From: Hydra vulgaris
Taxonomy: Eukaryota > Cnidaria > Hydrozoa > Anthoathecata > Hydridae
Direction of reading: 5' to 3'
DNA: 64,000 nucleotides
NCBI RefSeq assembly: GCF_038396675.1
Contig: NC_088921.1
Coordinates: 29,189,501 to 29,253,500 of the forward strand
Position numbers and translations under genes: made by a program. The notes below the pieces were generated by a model that saw only the letters and a list, made by a program, of their open reading frames with translations, had not been told where the DNA came from and ran no database searches. Below are positions 10,244-59,449 of the stretch, in pieces. Each line of letters opens with the position of its first letter. The stretch's first letter is position 1.

Positions 10244-11548
10244 AGGCATGCTATCGGAAAAATTTGCCCACCTTTCTTGATCAAAAAAGGATGTAAGAAA
10301 GATTAAATGTATTTAAATCAATATATTTCTGAAAAATTAAGACTGTAAAGATTACATATTAATAGGTAAAAAACAAAAAAAAAATTAAGTTTTACAGAAA
10401 ATTCTGACTTTCTTTTTGATGCCTCCCATAAGTTTCTGGACAGAGTGATTTTTGTAAGTTTTAGCAGCGTAATCCCATTTTCTTTTCAAATCTGTAGCTG
10501 ATTTTACTGTTTTTCCACTTAATTTCAATTTCTTTTTTATGATGGCCCAATATTTTTCAATAGGACGTAATTCGGGGCAGTTTGGAGGATTCATCTTTTT
10601 TGGAACCAACATCACTCCATTATCATCGTAAAACTTTTGAGCATCTTTTGAGTAATGCATTGTGGCTAAATCAGGCCAAGACAATACTGAAGTACTTCTA
10701 TGAGCTTTAATTAGTCGTTTTATACGAGAAAGACAACATTTCACGTATTCCGAAGATTTCATTGTGCCCAAACAAACATGAATTGGCGATTTTTTGCCGC
10801 AAGAGCAAAGTGCCTGCCAAATCATCAATTTTTTCGAAAATTTATCAGTCATTACATACTTGTATTTATCACTCACATTTCCTCTTATTTTAGAAGCATA
10901 GTAGCACTGCCCAGGAATTTGTTTAAAATCCATTTTAACATAAGTTTCGTCATCCATCAAAATGCATCCATTATGTTTTGTTAACAAGTTATCATACAAC
11001 TTTCGAGCTCGACTCTTTGCGGTTGAATTTTGTTTATCGTTTCGATTTGGCATTTTAACTACTTTAAAACTTTGATATCCAAGTCTCTGTTGCCATTTGT
11101 GTACAAAAAAATTGGAAACCTTCAGTTTTTTTGCTCAATATCTATCAGACCAATCAGGATGTTCTTCCAATGAAGTCTCCAACCGTTCGAGAGCTCTAGG
11201 ATTTGCTGTGCGTTTTTTTCGACCACTTCCTTGTTTTCTCTGAATAGTTTTCTGTTCTGTAAACCGTTTAAGAACAGTATCTACAGTTCTTCTTGATATT
11301 TTTAATGGTTTCGCCAACTTTCTATTCGATAAAGTTGGATTTTTTAAGTGTTTGTCCACAATCAAAATTTTTTGTTTAGTTTGCTCGATTGACATTTTGA
11401 AACTAAATAATATTTTTAATTATTTTTTTCTGCCAAAATGTTCTATTATACAAACACTACCACACACTAAAAAATAATTTCAAAAAACGACCGTTAACTA
11501 GCTTTACCACACCGCAAAAGTTGGGCAGATTTTTCCGATAGCATGCCT
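10244..11548. mobile_element. Tc1/mariner element with both ends and TA target site
   Basis: Terminal inverted repeats AGGCATGCTATCGGAAAAAT at 10244 and its reverse complement ending at 11548 match over about 30 bp (next TYTGCCCAMC). Each end abuts a TA dinucleotide (10242-10243 and 11549-11550), the canonical target duplication. At 1305 bp the element is full length for the superfamily. Near-identical TIRs and a single ORF lesion suggest recent insertion. Confidence 0.92.
10385..11395 (-). pseudogene. Tc1/mariner transposase, one nonsense codon
   Basis: A single frame of about 336 codons runs from the ATG at 11395 to 10385 and is broken only by TGA at 11137-11135. The N-terminal half has the paired helix-turn-helix: SNRKLAKPLKISRRTVDTVL, then after the stop AKKLKVSNFFVHKW. 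The GRKKRT linker resembles the GRPR-type motif between the two. Catalytic residues are visible as the Asp in LMDDETY, the Asp in SWPDLATMHYS and the Glu in LRPIEKYW. The second and third are separated by 37 residues, pointing to a DD37E-type lineage rather than classic DD34E. The element boundaries enclose it exactly. Confidence 0.9.
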
Positions 11549-11550
11549 TA

Positions 11551-13580
11551 AAATAATTTTTTTAATTTCTTTTTCTCATCCCAGCTATTAAGGTCTAGTA
11601 AAAAATATGTAAAAAATCAAATTTTTGTTATTGGTGCAGTTTAAAAAAGAAATTTTTGCTCTTTCAGAAAATATATATTTTTACACATGTTTTTTAATTA
11701 GATTTTTCCAAAATTTTCTACCTATAATGACATGTATTTGTTTGTTCTCTTAGCAACATCCTTAGCAACAATGTTTTTTGGTTGTTTTGGGCCAAAATTA
11801 TTAACCAAACTTGATAATATAAACTCTCTTAAGAATGAAGAAACTTAAAGCCTAAAAGGGTTTATTGATAAAGAAAAACACCAGGAAGGAGGAGATAATT
11901 ATTCTAAAAGATTACTTTAATTTTTTTATATTAGTTTTGTTAGTTTTCTCTGTTTGTGATATTTCAGACTTAAAACAAGCATATCTCAGCTTCTATGAAT
12001 TATTTTTGAATGAAATTTTAAGGGTTTATTCATCTGTCTATAAGTTAGTATGTGAACCAGAATCCATTTAATTCTTTGAGTATTTTAGGAATTACGGGAT
12101 GGTTTTTGTTAAATTTTACCCCTTTTTTAGTTTCTCCAAATACGTAGAGCTACCATTATGGATCTAAACATAATTATAAGTTTTTACTGGTTCACATACT
12201 AATTTTATGCAAAACGAATGTACAAATAACTAGAACTCTTTGTTTTAAGAAAGTGATGTTTTACGCATTTTTTGCTGATTCAGCATTGAAGAACGTAAAT
12301 AAATTTTTTTTTTCCGGATATAATACAAATATAACTTCTTTATACTGAAAAATAAAATAAACTTTCCAACAAATTGTATTTATTATTTTTTTACTAGACG
12401 ACCACATTAATATTTAATTATCTTTGGCTTTTCTGGAATGATAGTTTTGACTCTTTTTCGGCATACATTACTGCTTTTTGTGCTTTTGCTATTCTGGGCT
12501 CTTGATACTGTTTTTACGCGGCTCACGCTTTTTTCGCACCTCGGCCATTTTTAAGCTTCACTCAACAATAAAAAACTTTCAACAATGCTTTGCGCTACTA
12601 CTTTAATTTCTAAAAACGAGGTAAGAAAAGCCTGAAACTAATGACATAAAATTTAGAATAATTAAATCGAAAATAGTTAACTTCTTAAAGTGAAAATTAA
12701 AGAAGTTTAAATTCAATTATGAAATTCAAATTAACTTTAAATAAACAACGTAATACATTATTACTTTTGGTTAACATTCTCAACATTTATGCGCTTTAAA
12801 CGTTAACAGTATTAAGCATTTCAGAAATTATTAACTCTAAAGTTTATCAGTCTTTCTTAAAGCAATGAGCATTAAACTGTTCGGTTACGAGCCCTGGAGA
12901 AAAGACAACCTTGATATAAAAATCGTTGTTTTAATGATCCTTAAAGACTTTCCCTTAGGAGAAACTGTAGGTGTTTCAAACAAAACAAAAAAAACCTTTC
13001 ATAATTTAGAATGTCTGAAAATGAGTTTTATGTGGTTACGAAAACGACACAAAAAGTTTTAATTGAATTTTACCCTCAACAAGCTAAACTAGAACCATGC
13101 TTAGTATTCATGTTCAAATTCTCATCCTAGTTAGAACATGTTTTTGTTAACAAGTGCCCACTTTTATAACTTTGACGCTTTTTATAATTCAGACAAACGC
13201 CCCTATCGCTTCCTTCTTTTCAAAAGCCCTGATTTGACCTAGAACCTAAAAAAGTAAAGACAAAATTCTCCAAAGGTTAACTTACTTTCAAATAACTTTC
13301 TGTTTATTTCTACTTTACATTTAGTCCATAAAACATTAATTTAATACAAACAAAAAATTATATATCACCAATAACAAAAACTATTAGTTTACGTCATTAC
13401 ATTAAAGTTTATTACTCTAAGATAAAAATTTAACAAAAATATTTACATTCGCATAAATAAAGTATAATGAAACAAACATTAATTTATACATTTTAATAAT
13501 TAATTTAATAATAATATTCATTTATGATTAAATAAAAATCTAAATATAATTAAATTAAAAATCTTTTAAAAAGTTAAGAT
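11551..13580. other. No supported gene
   Basis: AT-rich sequence with short ORFs at 11865-12071 and 12865-13062 that match nothing I recognise. A short minus-strand phrase near 12553-12490 (MAEVRKKREPRKNS, then a stop) is too short to call. Confidence 0.4.
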
Positions 13581-13810
13581 CTAAGTTGCGATATTTAATG
13601 TAGCAGTATCAGTTTTCGTCCCTCTACTTAGAATTTTCAAAGACCGTGTCTTGGTATACTTGTACGCTTTTATGTAGTTGAAACCAAGCATTCTGTAAAA
13701 TAAAAAATCATTTTTATAAAGTTGAACTGAATACTTACCGAAAACATTTTTGACAGAATTTAAAAAAGCATTTGAAACTCATCGTTTTCATGTAGTATAA
13801 ACTAAGTATT
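13581..13810 (-). CDS. Candidate pair of duplicated 3' exons, gene unidentified
   Basis: On the minus strand a segment at 13692-13581 follows a good acceptor (TTTTACAG) and reads MLGFNYIKAYKYTKTRSLKI and on to a TAG stop. Just upstream a segment at 13810-13739 follows an almost identical acceptor (CTTTTACAG) and ends at a GTAAGT donor. It reads ILSLYYMKTMSFK, alignable with MLGFNYIKAYKYTK in the same frame. The upstream segment enters and leaves in phase 2, so it could be included or skipped without frame change. The sequence does not match a family I know and no further upstream exons were identified. It could also be a decayed duplicated repeat that keeps splice signals by descent. Confidence 0.35.
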
Positions 13811-14439
13811 CTGTAAAAGAAAAATCTCTATGCAGTTCAAACGAAATATTTAAAAAAACAAAACAACGTTCTTATATCCCACACTGCAAATTTGATCTAA
13901 TAGTAAACATCCAGAGCTTGTAATTATAAAAAAAATCTTTTGAAAATGTAAATAAGAAATTCACAAAACATGCCAAAAATCAAAAATATTAGGTTATTTA
14001 TATATACATCCATAGATACATACATATTAGGGTGATAACTTTTTAACTTTTTTTTTCTTAAAAATCATTTCTTGTAGCACGAATGGATGAACTTTTACCT
14101 ATTAATGACTAAAATAACCTTTATTCCAATGAAATATTGAAAAAGGTCACGCACAAACCAATTTGAAATGTAATATAGGCAATTTTAGCGTGATATATTT
14201 GTTTCAACAATATTTATAATATAATATGGCATAAGTCATAAATCCCCCCTAAAAATTTTCACCCTGAGAGAATTGTTTGGAATTTTCCAGAATATCGTAG
14301 AACGTTTTGCGTTTGAGAAGTTCCTGTAGAGTTATAACATTTTTTTAAGCTGTTTTGCAGTATGGTATAAACTGATATGTAACTGAGGTGTTCAAAGCAG
14401 ATAGTTAAGTTTAATTTGGCTTAATTATTGCCTAATTAA
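13811..14439. other. No gene seen
   Basis: AT-rich, with no coding signal recognised on either strand. Confidence 0.4.
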
Positions 14440-16049
14440 CCCCTTTCTTAATTCTAAATTTAGTAACTTAAGACAACATTTAAAATACAGACCTTTTAGA
14501 ATTAATAATCCCAGATGAGGCCTTAAATTTATATCGTTTTTCTGCTGGATAGGACTATGTTTTGCATGTAATTTATAACTCAAGTTAAAAAAGTGTAGTA
14601 GTGAAGCCGTTGGTATAATTCTAAAATTCTATATTTGTATATTCATATATATTTTTGTCTAGAAAGTGTTTTTAAAATAAAATAATATAAAATAGTTATT
14701 ATTACTTTATATACAAACATAATTTCTTTTAAATTACAATTTACATGGGTAAAAATGATTCAAGTTACTATGTTATTGTACAACAACATTGCGCTGATAA
14801 GGTTATAAGAAATTTTTATTTCTTAAAAAGCTAAATACCACAAAAACCAATTCTAAAAAACCAATATATATTATTATGGGAGTGCTAAAATATCCGCATT
14901 ATAGGATGTATTGGTCTCAATACACTAAATGTGCATCAATTGCAGATTATATGATTTTAAAACGATTTGAAGTATTAAAAAAGTATTTTCATGCAAATGA
15001 TAATACACATATGCCAAAAAAAAAGCACAGCAGAATATGATCATTTGGATTTTGGAATATGGGCTATAGGAACCATTCGTAATAACCGCTTACATGGTGC
15101 TGAAAAAGTAACGCCTAAAAAAAAAGAACTAGAAAAAAAGAAATGTGGCTCATTTGATAGGGCACCTAAAAGAAAAAATAAAAAAAAACAAAACAAAGAT
15201 TACCAGGTTGATTTTAATTCCAAAATAACAGTTACATATTGGATGGATAATGGAGTAGTACAGCAAGTATCTACACTTATTGGTCCATCATTAGGAGAAT
15301 CAATTAATCGCTGGTCCAGCAAAAATAAAGTTATTGTGAAAATGCCTTGCCCAGAAATGGTACATCAATATAATAAACATATGGGTGGAGTTGACTTATG
15401 TGACATGTTAATGGCATTGTATAAAATTTAGTTAGGTACAAAAAAATGGTATACGCATATATTTTATTATTGTATAAATGTAGCAATAGTGAATGGTTGG
15501 ATTTTGTATAAAAGATATTATAAAAGACATACGCATTGCAGATTCTTTATTGCAAGAAGTAATACACCTGCTGTGAAAAGCAAACTTTGTCCAGTAAACG
15601 CCCTGGCTAAAGAAATCCATTTAAACAATATTGGTCACTTGCCTAACTTTGCTGAAAAAGGTGCTAACATTGCAAGTCTGGATATAGTCGTATTTTTTGT
15701 AAAAAAGACAAAGTCCACTTGTGCTTGGTTACCTCTCGCAATTGTTTTTATAATTTCCACAACTAGAGATTTGAACATTTAAATGGAAACTTATATATAT
15801 TTTTTTAATATTTATATTGATGTCTATTTGTTTTTAACATGATTTTATTCCAAAAATTACTTAAAAAATTTGTTTAGTTTGTATACTTATTTTTTGCAAT
15901 GTTGTTGTAGAACAACATGTCCATATCTTTTAAATAAATCATGAAAGTCTTTTTTTTTTTTTTGGACATGAAATAGAATACTATAGAGGTAAAAAATAAA
16001 ACATAAATTTTTTATTTTTATTTTTGGTGTGATTTAGTGAAGTAAAGGG
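14440..16049. mobile_element. piggyBac-like element, internally deleted
   Basis: TTAA tetranucleotides sit at both borders (14436-14439 and 16050-16053), as expected for piggyBac insertion. The ends begin CCCCTTTCTT on the left and CCCTTTACTTC on the right (reverse complement), a weak but plausible terminal match. A subterminal inverted pair of 23 bp is much better: ATGTTATTGTACAACAACAT near 14770-14792 against 15896-15918, with about three mismatches. The total is 1.6 kb, against more than 2 kb for a complete piggyBac. Confidence 0.65.
14871..15782 (+). pseudogene. piggyBac transposase (DDE_Tnp_1_7) remnant
   Basis: Three blocks in order are recognisable. The first is the N-terminal PHYRMYWSQYT and IADYMILKRF...YFHANDN segment (14880-15010). 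The second is GTIRNNRLHG, then VTYWMDNGVV and the strong YNKHMGGVDLCDMLMALYKI signature ending with a TAG at 15429-15431. The third is NGWILYKRYYKRH (15495-15540). Between the first and second blocks the region that should carry the first catalytic aspartates is missing, and the frame changes. The element is therefore non-autonomous. Confidence 0.85.
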
Positions 16050-17121
16050 TTAAAAGAGATCTTGTATTATTTGGTGAGCTACATCAAAATTTGTGCTTTA
16101 AGTACAAACATATAACTGTGCATATAATATTTTATTAGTGTCTTTTTATTTTCTATAATTTTTAATTGCTTGTTTTTAAATAAAATTTATGAAAACTCAG
16201 TAACAGATACTTTAATTTGTTACGTATTTTATATTCACGTCTAGGCATTTTCTATTTCAGTAGCTGAGTAGAATATAACATGTCGTTTAAAAAGAGCTCT
16301 TTCAACACCAAGAGGAACAAGGAAACATGGACAAAGAATTTAATCCAGATTCAAGCACAATTAGGAAGAGGCAAAGTGGCAATTTATGAAGCATTCTTGA
16401 GTAAAAGAAGTTGCAGGTCCTCAAGAATGAAGCACTAAAAATTAAGTTGACTGCACTCAAATTGAAAGATAGAAAAGCTCAAACAATTGCAGAAGGATTT
16501 TACAATGCCAACACCAAGTGCTGGATCACATTCTTCATATTGTCACGGACAATGAGATCAATGGATTGACTAAAATGAATTGAGTACTTCTTTGTGACGG
16601 ATTTTATGAGATACTGATGGAGATATGAATTTTCTTTACCATCTCACTTGCATCTTCAGTCACCACACTGAGGTGAATGAGATACCCCAGACTGGTTCCA
16701 ACCTTTGCTTAAATTTATTTATTTTACAGACATCCATAAACTAAATCAATAACCACTAAATAAGATTTATAAAGTTCAGTTTCTAGTCAATCATTTTAAC
16801 AAAAAAATTTTATGCTTTCACCACCCTAAAAAAATATTTCCATTGATTAGAATATCATTCCCTACAAGGGAAGACAACACATGTGCGCCAATATTTGCCA
16901 ATATATGTTAAACTAAAATATCACGATTGCTTTGGAATGAAATATTGGTTTCAGATAGCACTATTTAATTCTATCAGGTTATTTATATCAGTTTGAAATT
17001 TATAAAGGAGGAAAAGACCCAGGTGAAGAGGCTACTAACAAAGGTATGACTTACAACTTAGTTCTTTTACTTTTGCATTGAAACTCGACCATACTATTAC
17101 CATAGAAATAATATACTTGTC
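16050..17121. other. No firm gene; short relic ORF at 16280-16438
   Basis: An ATG at 16280 opens 52 codons starting MSFKKSSFNTKRNKETWTKN. This weakly resembles the N-terminus of the transposase-like pseudogene at 61801 (MSFKSKK...EMWTQNLKS). A second frame carries on with ALKLKDRKAQTIAEGF. It may be the head of a related, badly decayed element. Nothing else is visible before the last exon at 17122. Confidence 0.35.
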
Positions 17122-54908
<37,787 letters not shown>

Positions 54909-54910
<2 letters not shown>

Positions 54911-55965
54911 TCAAAAAAAAATATAACATTTAAAACTATTTCTGAACTTCTTTTTTAAAAAATTTTGTTTTCAGATTCGGATTCTTCATAAAATTCTTCA
55001 CTTAAATAGACTTCCCCTCATTTTTAAAATTTGATAAAAACAAATTATATTTCAAAACGCACTTTATTGTCACATTCTTACTCTAAAATATGAAAAAAGT
55101 GCCTAACATCCGTTTAAAACAACACCTATATTCTTCCAGCAAAACATCATTTAAGAAAAAAAAATTTTTTGTAGATTTGGAATCCCCAAAAAATTCTTTA
55201 CTAAAATTAGCCTCCCGTTTTTATAATTGAAAAAAAAAAACATCACATCCTTAAGAACGCTTAAGTTCTTACTTTTAATTTCTTACATTAAAAAAAAACA
55301 ATCCGTTATAAAATAAATATTCAAAAATATAATAAAAATTTACATGATCGTTACTAAAAAATAAGAAAAGAAAACCGCTAAAAAGTTTACGGGTTAAATT
55401 TTCATTTAATAAATTTTAACAAAGTAAATAAGTAAATTTACAATGAGAAATATGAAATTATATTTGTAGATAAAAAATACTTTTGAATTAAAAACATAAA
55501 AAAATTTTAAAATAAAAAAACAATTTCCGTCATAAATATAAAGATTCGTTAAACAGTTTTAAGATTTAGACGATCTACTAAATACCCGTATCTTAAATGG
55601 TCGTTATTAATTTTATAAAAAAAGCTTTTTAACTCATACTCATTCTAAATGAAATTTAAAATTGGAAAAAAAAATTTTTTTCCTCTGTTTTATAATTTCC
55701 ATAATTTTATTTGACATGAACGCATTTCTAAAGAGACTAAATCTAGTCTTTTTAGAAAAAAGATTTTTGATTATAATGCTTAAAGCTATATAATAATAAT
55801 TGCACTGCAATCATGAATACCATATCACTTCAAACTCCCTGCAGCCGTTTTCACTTTTCTCCGTTAAACTAACGGAGAGTTTGAGTGTCCGTTAAGAAAA
55901 AACTCTAAACGGCCGGTTTTATAACGGAAGAAAGTAAATGTATATTAACCGATCCAATAATTTTT
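54909..55965. other. No gene seen
   Basis: AT-rich, with poly(A) runs. No element recognised. Confidence 0.4.
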
Positions 55966-56122
55966 TCAGTTAAAATTCCTCCATAAGCCAGCTCCATTAA
56001 CTAGTTTTCGTGCTGTTTTTCTCATCGCATCTAAACGTTGCGATGCCAACAGACGATGATTTTGATTGATGAATTGGTAAATCGTAGCCGGTGATTTTTT
56101 AAATAATGGTCGCTGAGTAATT
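55966..56122 (-). CDS. Candidate terminal exon of an unidentified minus-strand gene
   Basis: After an acceptor-like TTTAAAG at 56125-56123 the minus strand reads one base and then 51 codons: ITQRPLFKKSPATIYQFINQ, NHRLLASQRLDAMRKTARKL, VNGAGLWRNFN and TGA. Codon composition is clearly unlike the surrounding AT-rich noise, and the helical, basic sequence looks like a conserved protein end. I do not recognise the protein and found no upstream exon that joins it with certainty. Confidence 0.4.
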
Positions 56123-58040
56123 CTTTAAATTTAAATAAAACACGTTACAATACGAAAAACTCAAAGAGTTTGTGCCTTAGTTTAATTTTTTTAAATTTTA
56201 TGTTGATGTTTCTTCATTCTTATGGATTACACATTTTCTCATAATCTATTTTCTTCAGGGTTTTGTCGTAGAGCATAAAAAAAGCTTTATTGCCCACCCA
56301 ATTCATGTTTTGTAGCTACCGTCCAGTAATACAGAACTGTGTACATATTATACAGTGATAAGAAACAACCATACAGTGTTTGATTAAGTAATTCAAAAAC
56401 AGAGGCGTTTTTATGGGAGGGGGGTGGTACCCTCTAATTTTTGCTTAATTTTATAAAACTGTTATTTAGAAATCTTCAATAGTTGCATAAACGTCCATTG
56501 AAAAATAATGAGTTTGAGCTGACGGGAAAAAAAAGTTTTTAAAATTACTTATGTGGATTTTAAGGTTGGGTTATTTTAAGGTTGGGTTATTTTAAGGTTG
56601 GGTTATTTTAAGGTTGGGTTATTTTAAGGTTGGGTTATTTATGATAATATGAATAACAATATATATTTTTCTTGCAGCGGAATATTGGTGAATAAGCTAA
56701 TCATTCAAAGAATACAAAAAAGTTTAAACAAAACTCAGATGGTATTGGTGAAAATAATAAGTTTCTAAGAAATTTAGCTGAATACTACCAGTAAATCCAA
56801 AACACGCCCAGTTGGCACATCTAGTTTCACTTTCGGAATTAATACCTGTATAGGCACGTGTTTGCCATCCAGGCAAAAACACGTTGATTTCACGATTAAC
56901 CAAAAACACGTTGTTTCGCGGGCAGTTTTACACATGCTTTATGAGTTTTTAAAGTCAAATTTTGTGTACTTTTATTACTGATTACAGTCGTTATGGAAAC
57001 TTAGTATATTTTTATACTACGTTTTTATAATGGTGAAACTATTAATATCCTAATTGATATTTTGTTAAATAGTAATAGATAATTTTCCGGAATGGAAATC
57101 CTATTCTTGACACGTGTTATTATTTTTATTTTAGAGGCTTTTAAACAAACAACAGAAATCATGCGTTCATTTTTTAGAGCGTTGCCCGGCTTGGTATATT
57201 ATTATCGAAATACCTTGGTGCATTTTTGGCTGTGTATGCAAGTAGGTCATAAGCTTGTAGGATAAGTTTGATGTTCATCGAATCATAACGTCAATCATTG
57301 TCGTTAAGTTTTCATTAGAAGTTTTGAAGTTGTGTTTCCTTGTTAATGGCGACATTAATGACTTTGTCAATAACTTTATCTATCTAATATCACAACATCA
57401 TTTCTTTTACTTGGTTTTTAAATAATTAAGTTCGGATTGGTTGCGCAAGGTTGAGCTTGCAAAAAAAAAAAAAAAGGAAAAAGAGGGGCGAAGAAGTAAA
57501 ATATGGGTAAAACATTTCATTATTAACTCCATTATACATTATAACTATAAAAATAAAATTGGCGTTCAAAAAATATAGCTTGCGTCTTTTTTTCCAACTT
57601 TACATGACCACAACATTTTAACCTCAAAAGATTTTTTTTTTAATAAAATTTTAAAACGTTAAAAGAAAATTTAATGGAAAAAGGAACAACACTTTTTTCC
57701 TTTTTAAGACAATCATGTTGTATTTCAATTAAATTTTTTCTAAAAAAAGGTTTGTTTTATGATATTTTTTTAAAAGAGATTTTACTTGAAAAAATTTTCT
57801 AGTTGTAAAAACATACACGTCGTTATTTCTAATTAAATGCCGCCTATAAAAAAATAGTATGAATAAAGTATTCAAACCTTTGAATAAATAGAAGAAAAAA
57901 TTACAAAACAGTTAAATATTTCAATAAATACAATGTGTAAAACAAAGAAAATAATATATAAATAAGTTATTAAAAATATGGAAAATTCTCAAAATAGTTA
58001 TAAGATCTTTAAAAAAAGTCGTCCCGAAATTAATTTTAGT
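56123..58040. other. No firm gene; 16-bp tandem repeat inside
   Basis: Sequence at 56770-56940 is less AT-rich and open in two minus-strand frames (one reads KHVPIQVLIPKVKLDVPTGR), possibly another exon, but splice sites are ambiguous. The rest is AT-rich with long A and T runs. Confidence 0.35.
56561..56640. repeat. Five exact copies of a 16-bp unit
   Basis: TAAGGTTGGGTTATTT repeated five times without mismatch. Perfect identity implies recent expansion. Confidence 0.95.
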
Positions 58041-58188
58041 CTATAAAAGAACTTCTCTGACAGGTTCAACTAAAGTTTGAAATATCAAGCGGACATAACC
58101 TTCTCTTCCATCAAGAGGAATTGAGCAAAACGGACATAAAGAGCTAAAATGATCCTTTCCATGAGGAAGTGGTACCTGCGACCAATAT
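58041..58188 (-). CDS. Candidate terminal exon with a CxxC motif, gene unidentified
   Basis: After a good acceptor (TTTTTAG at 58195-58189) the minus strand reads one base and then 48 codons: YWSQVPLPHGKDHFSSLCPF, CSIPLDGREGYVRLIFQ, TLVEPVREVLL and TAG. The CPFC pair and the PLDGREGYVRLIFQ end look like a conserved metazoan protein terminus. I could not identify the protein or link it to an upstream exon. A possible upstream exon at about 58415-58330 is only weakly supported. Confidence 0.45.
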
Positions 58189-59084
58189 CTAAAAACAAGT
58201 TTTTTTCAATAAGATTATTTATTTCATGTTTAAGTCGTATACATACATAAAAGCATACATGCATGCATGCATAAATAAGTACACGCACGCATATATACAT
58301 AGGCATGCTAATGTCTGCCAGGATAACATGTATAACGAATTTAAAAACGTATTTCTTAAAAAGTCAAAATTTGACGCATGACAGACGAATATTAGATCTA
58401 CTTTTGTTAGTAAAGATTTTCCTCTGGAAAGATGAAAAATGATATTTACTAATCTCAGAATCACAAATCTAATAAGACAATAGCTTTTTGCATCGATTTC
58501 TTGATTTGAGATGCAAATTCAAGTTTATAAAAATTTGACACTTTAAAATAAATCAAAAAAGAATAACAAAGTTAATAATAATGATCTTAAACTTTTGGCA
58601 TCAACATTAAAAATTTTAAATCATTTTAAAATAAAGTTGTTCGAGGTCAATGTTTAAAAAAGATTTGTATACTCAACAAACAATTCAATTTCCATTAGAA
58701 TTATTAAAATCAAACCGAAATTACTTTTTTATATATTGTATATAATTATAAACTTAACTTAAGAGAGCCGTGTATTTAGTGTTTAGTTAAAAAAATTAAA
58801 ACTAGATCATTACAGATATTTTAAATTAGTATAAACTAATTTCGATCCTTTTTATTATGCTTTCTTGGTCGTCTTGGCAAGAAACTATTACGATACAGCT
58901 TTAAAGCCGCAATAACAAATAATTGTTGGCAATGTTGTTAAATGTCATTACAGTACATATAGTTTTTTTTTTGTCAGGTCAAGTGTATGGCAATCAAGAT
59001 CCCCCTTCTATTGGGCAGAAACAAAGGCTGGAAGAAGTGCACTTCCTGTCATCAATACTATCTAATATCTGTCATGCTTATAAT

Positions 59085-59088
<4 letters not shown>
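58189..59088. other. No firm gene
   Basis: A plus-strand acceptor-like TTTTTTTTGTCAG at 58966-58978 is followed by an open stretch GQVYGNQDPPSIGQKQRLEE to the (TA)n array. This may be an exon or repeat and is left uncalled. Confidence 0.3.

Positions 59089-59162
<74 letters not shown>
59089..59162. repeat. (TA)n microsatellite
   Basis: About 36 uninterrupted TA units. Confidence 0.95.
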
Positions 59163-59166
<4 letters not shown>

Positions 59167-59195
59167 TAAATCGCAGTTTTTACTAACATGTAAGG

Positions 59196-59449
59196 TGCTA
59201 TCTGTGTGTTTGTGTTCTGTCTGAACCTCCGGCACTGTTTTCATTCATCCGTAAGTTGCTTTATTTATTTTTGTGTTCTGTATGAACCTCTGACGCCATG
59301 TTGGTTCACCCGTTAGTTATATATGTGTGTTTATGTTCTTTCTGAACCTCTGGCACAGTGTTCACTTACCCGCAAGTTATGTTATGTATGTTTGTATTCT
59401 GCTTAAATCACTGATGTAGTGTGAGCTCAGTAACCCACTAGTGACTCCA
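59196..59449. repeat. Diverged tandem repeat, about 63-65 bp unit, four copies
   Basis: Each unit has TGTGTTCTGTCTGAACCTC, a CGGCACTGTTTTC-type phrase and a CCCGYAAGTTAT-type phrase. Copies differ at 15-25 percent of positions by eye. It lies upstream of LINE sequence and may be its 5' untranslated repeat array. Confidence 0.75.

Noticed and set aside
10385-11053. RAG2-like partner next to the RAG1-like gene
   Set aside because: The ORF is a Tc1/mariner transposase with its own TIRs.
12490-12553. First exon starting MAEVRKKREPRKNS on the minus strand
   Set aside because: Only about 19 codons before a stop and no convincing donor or downstream exon.
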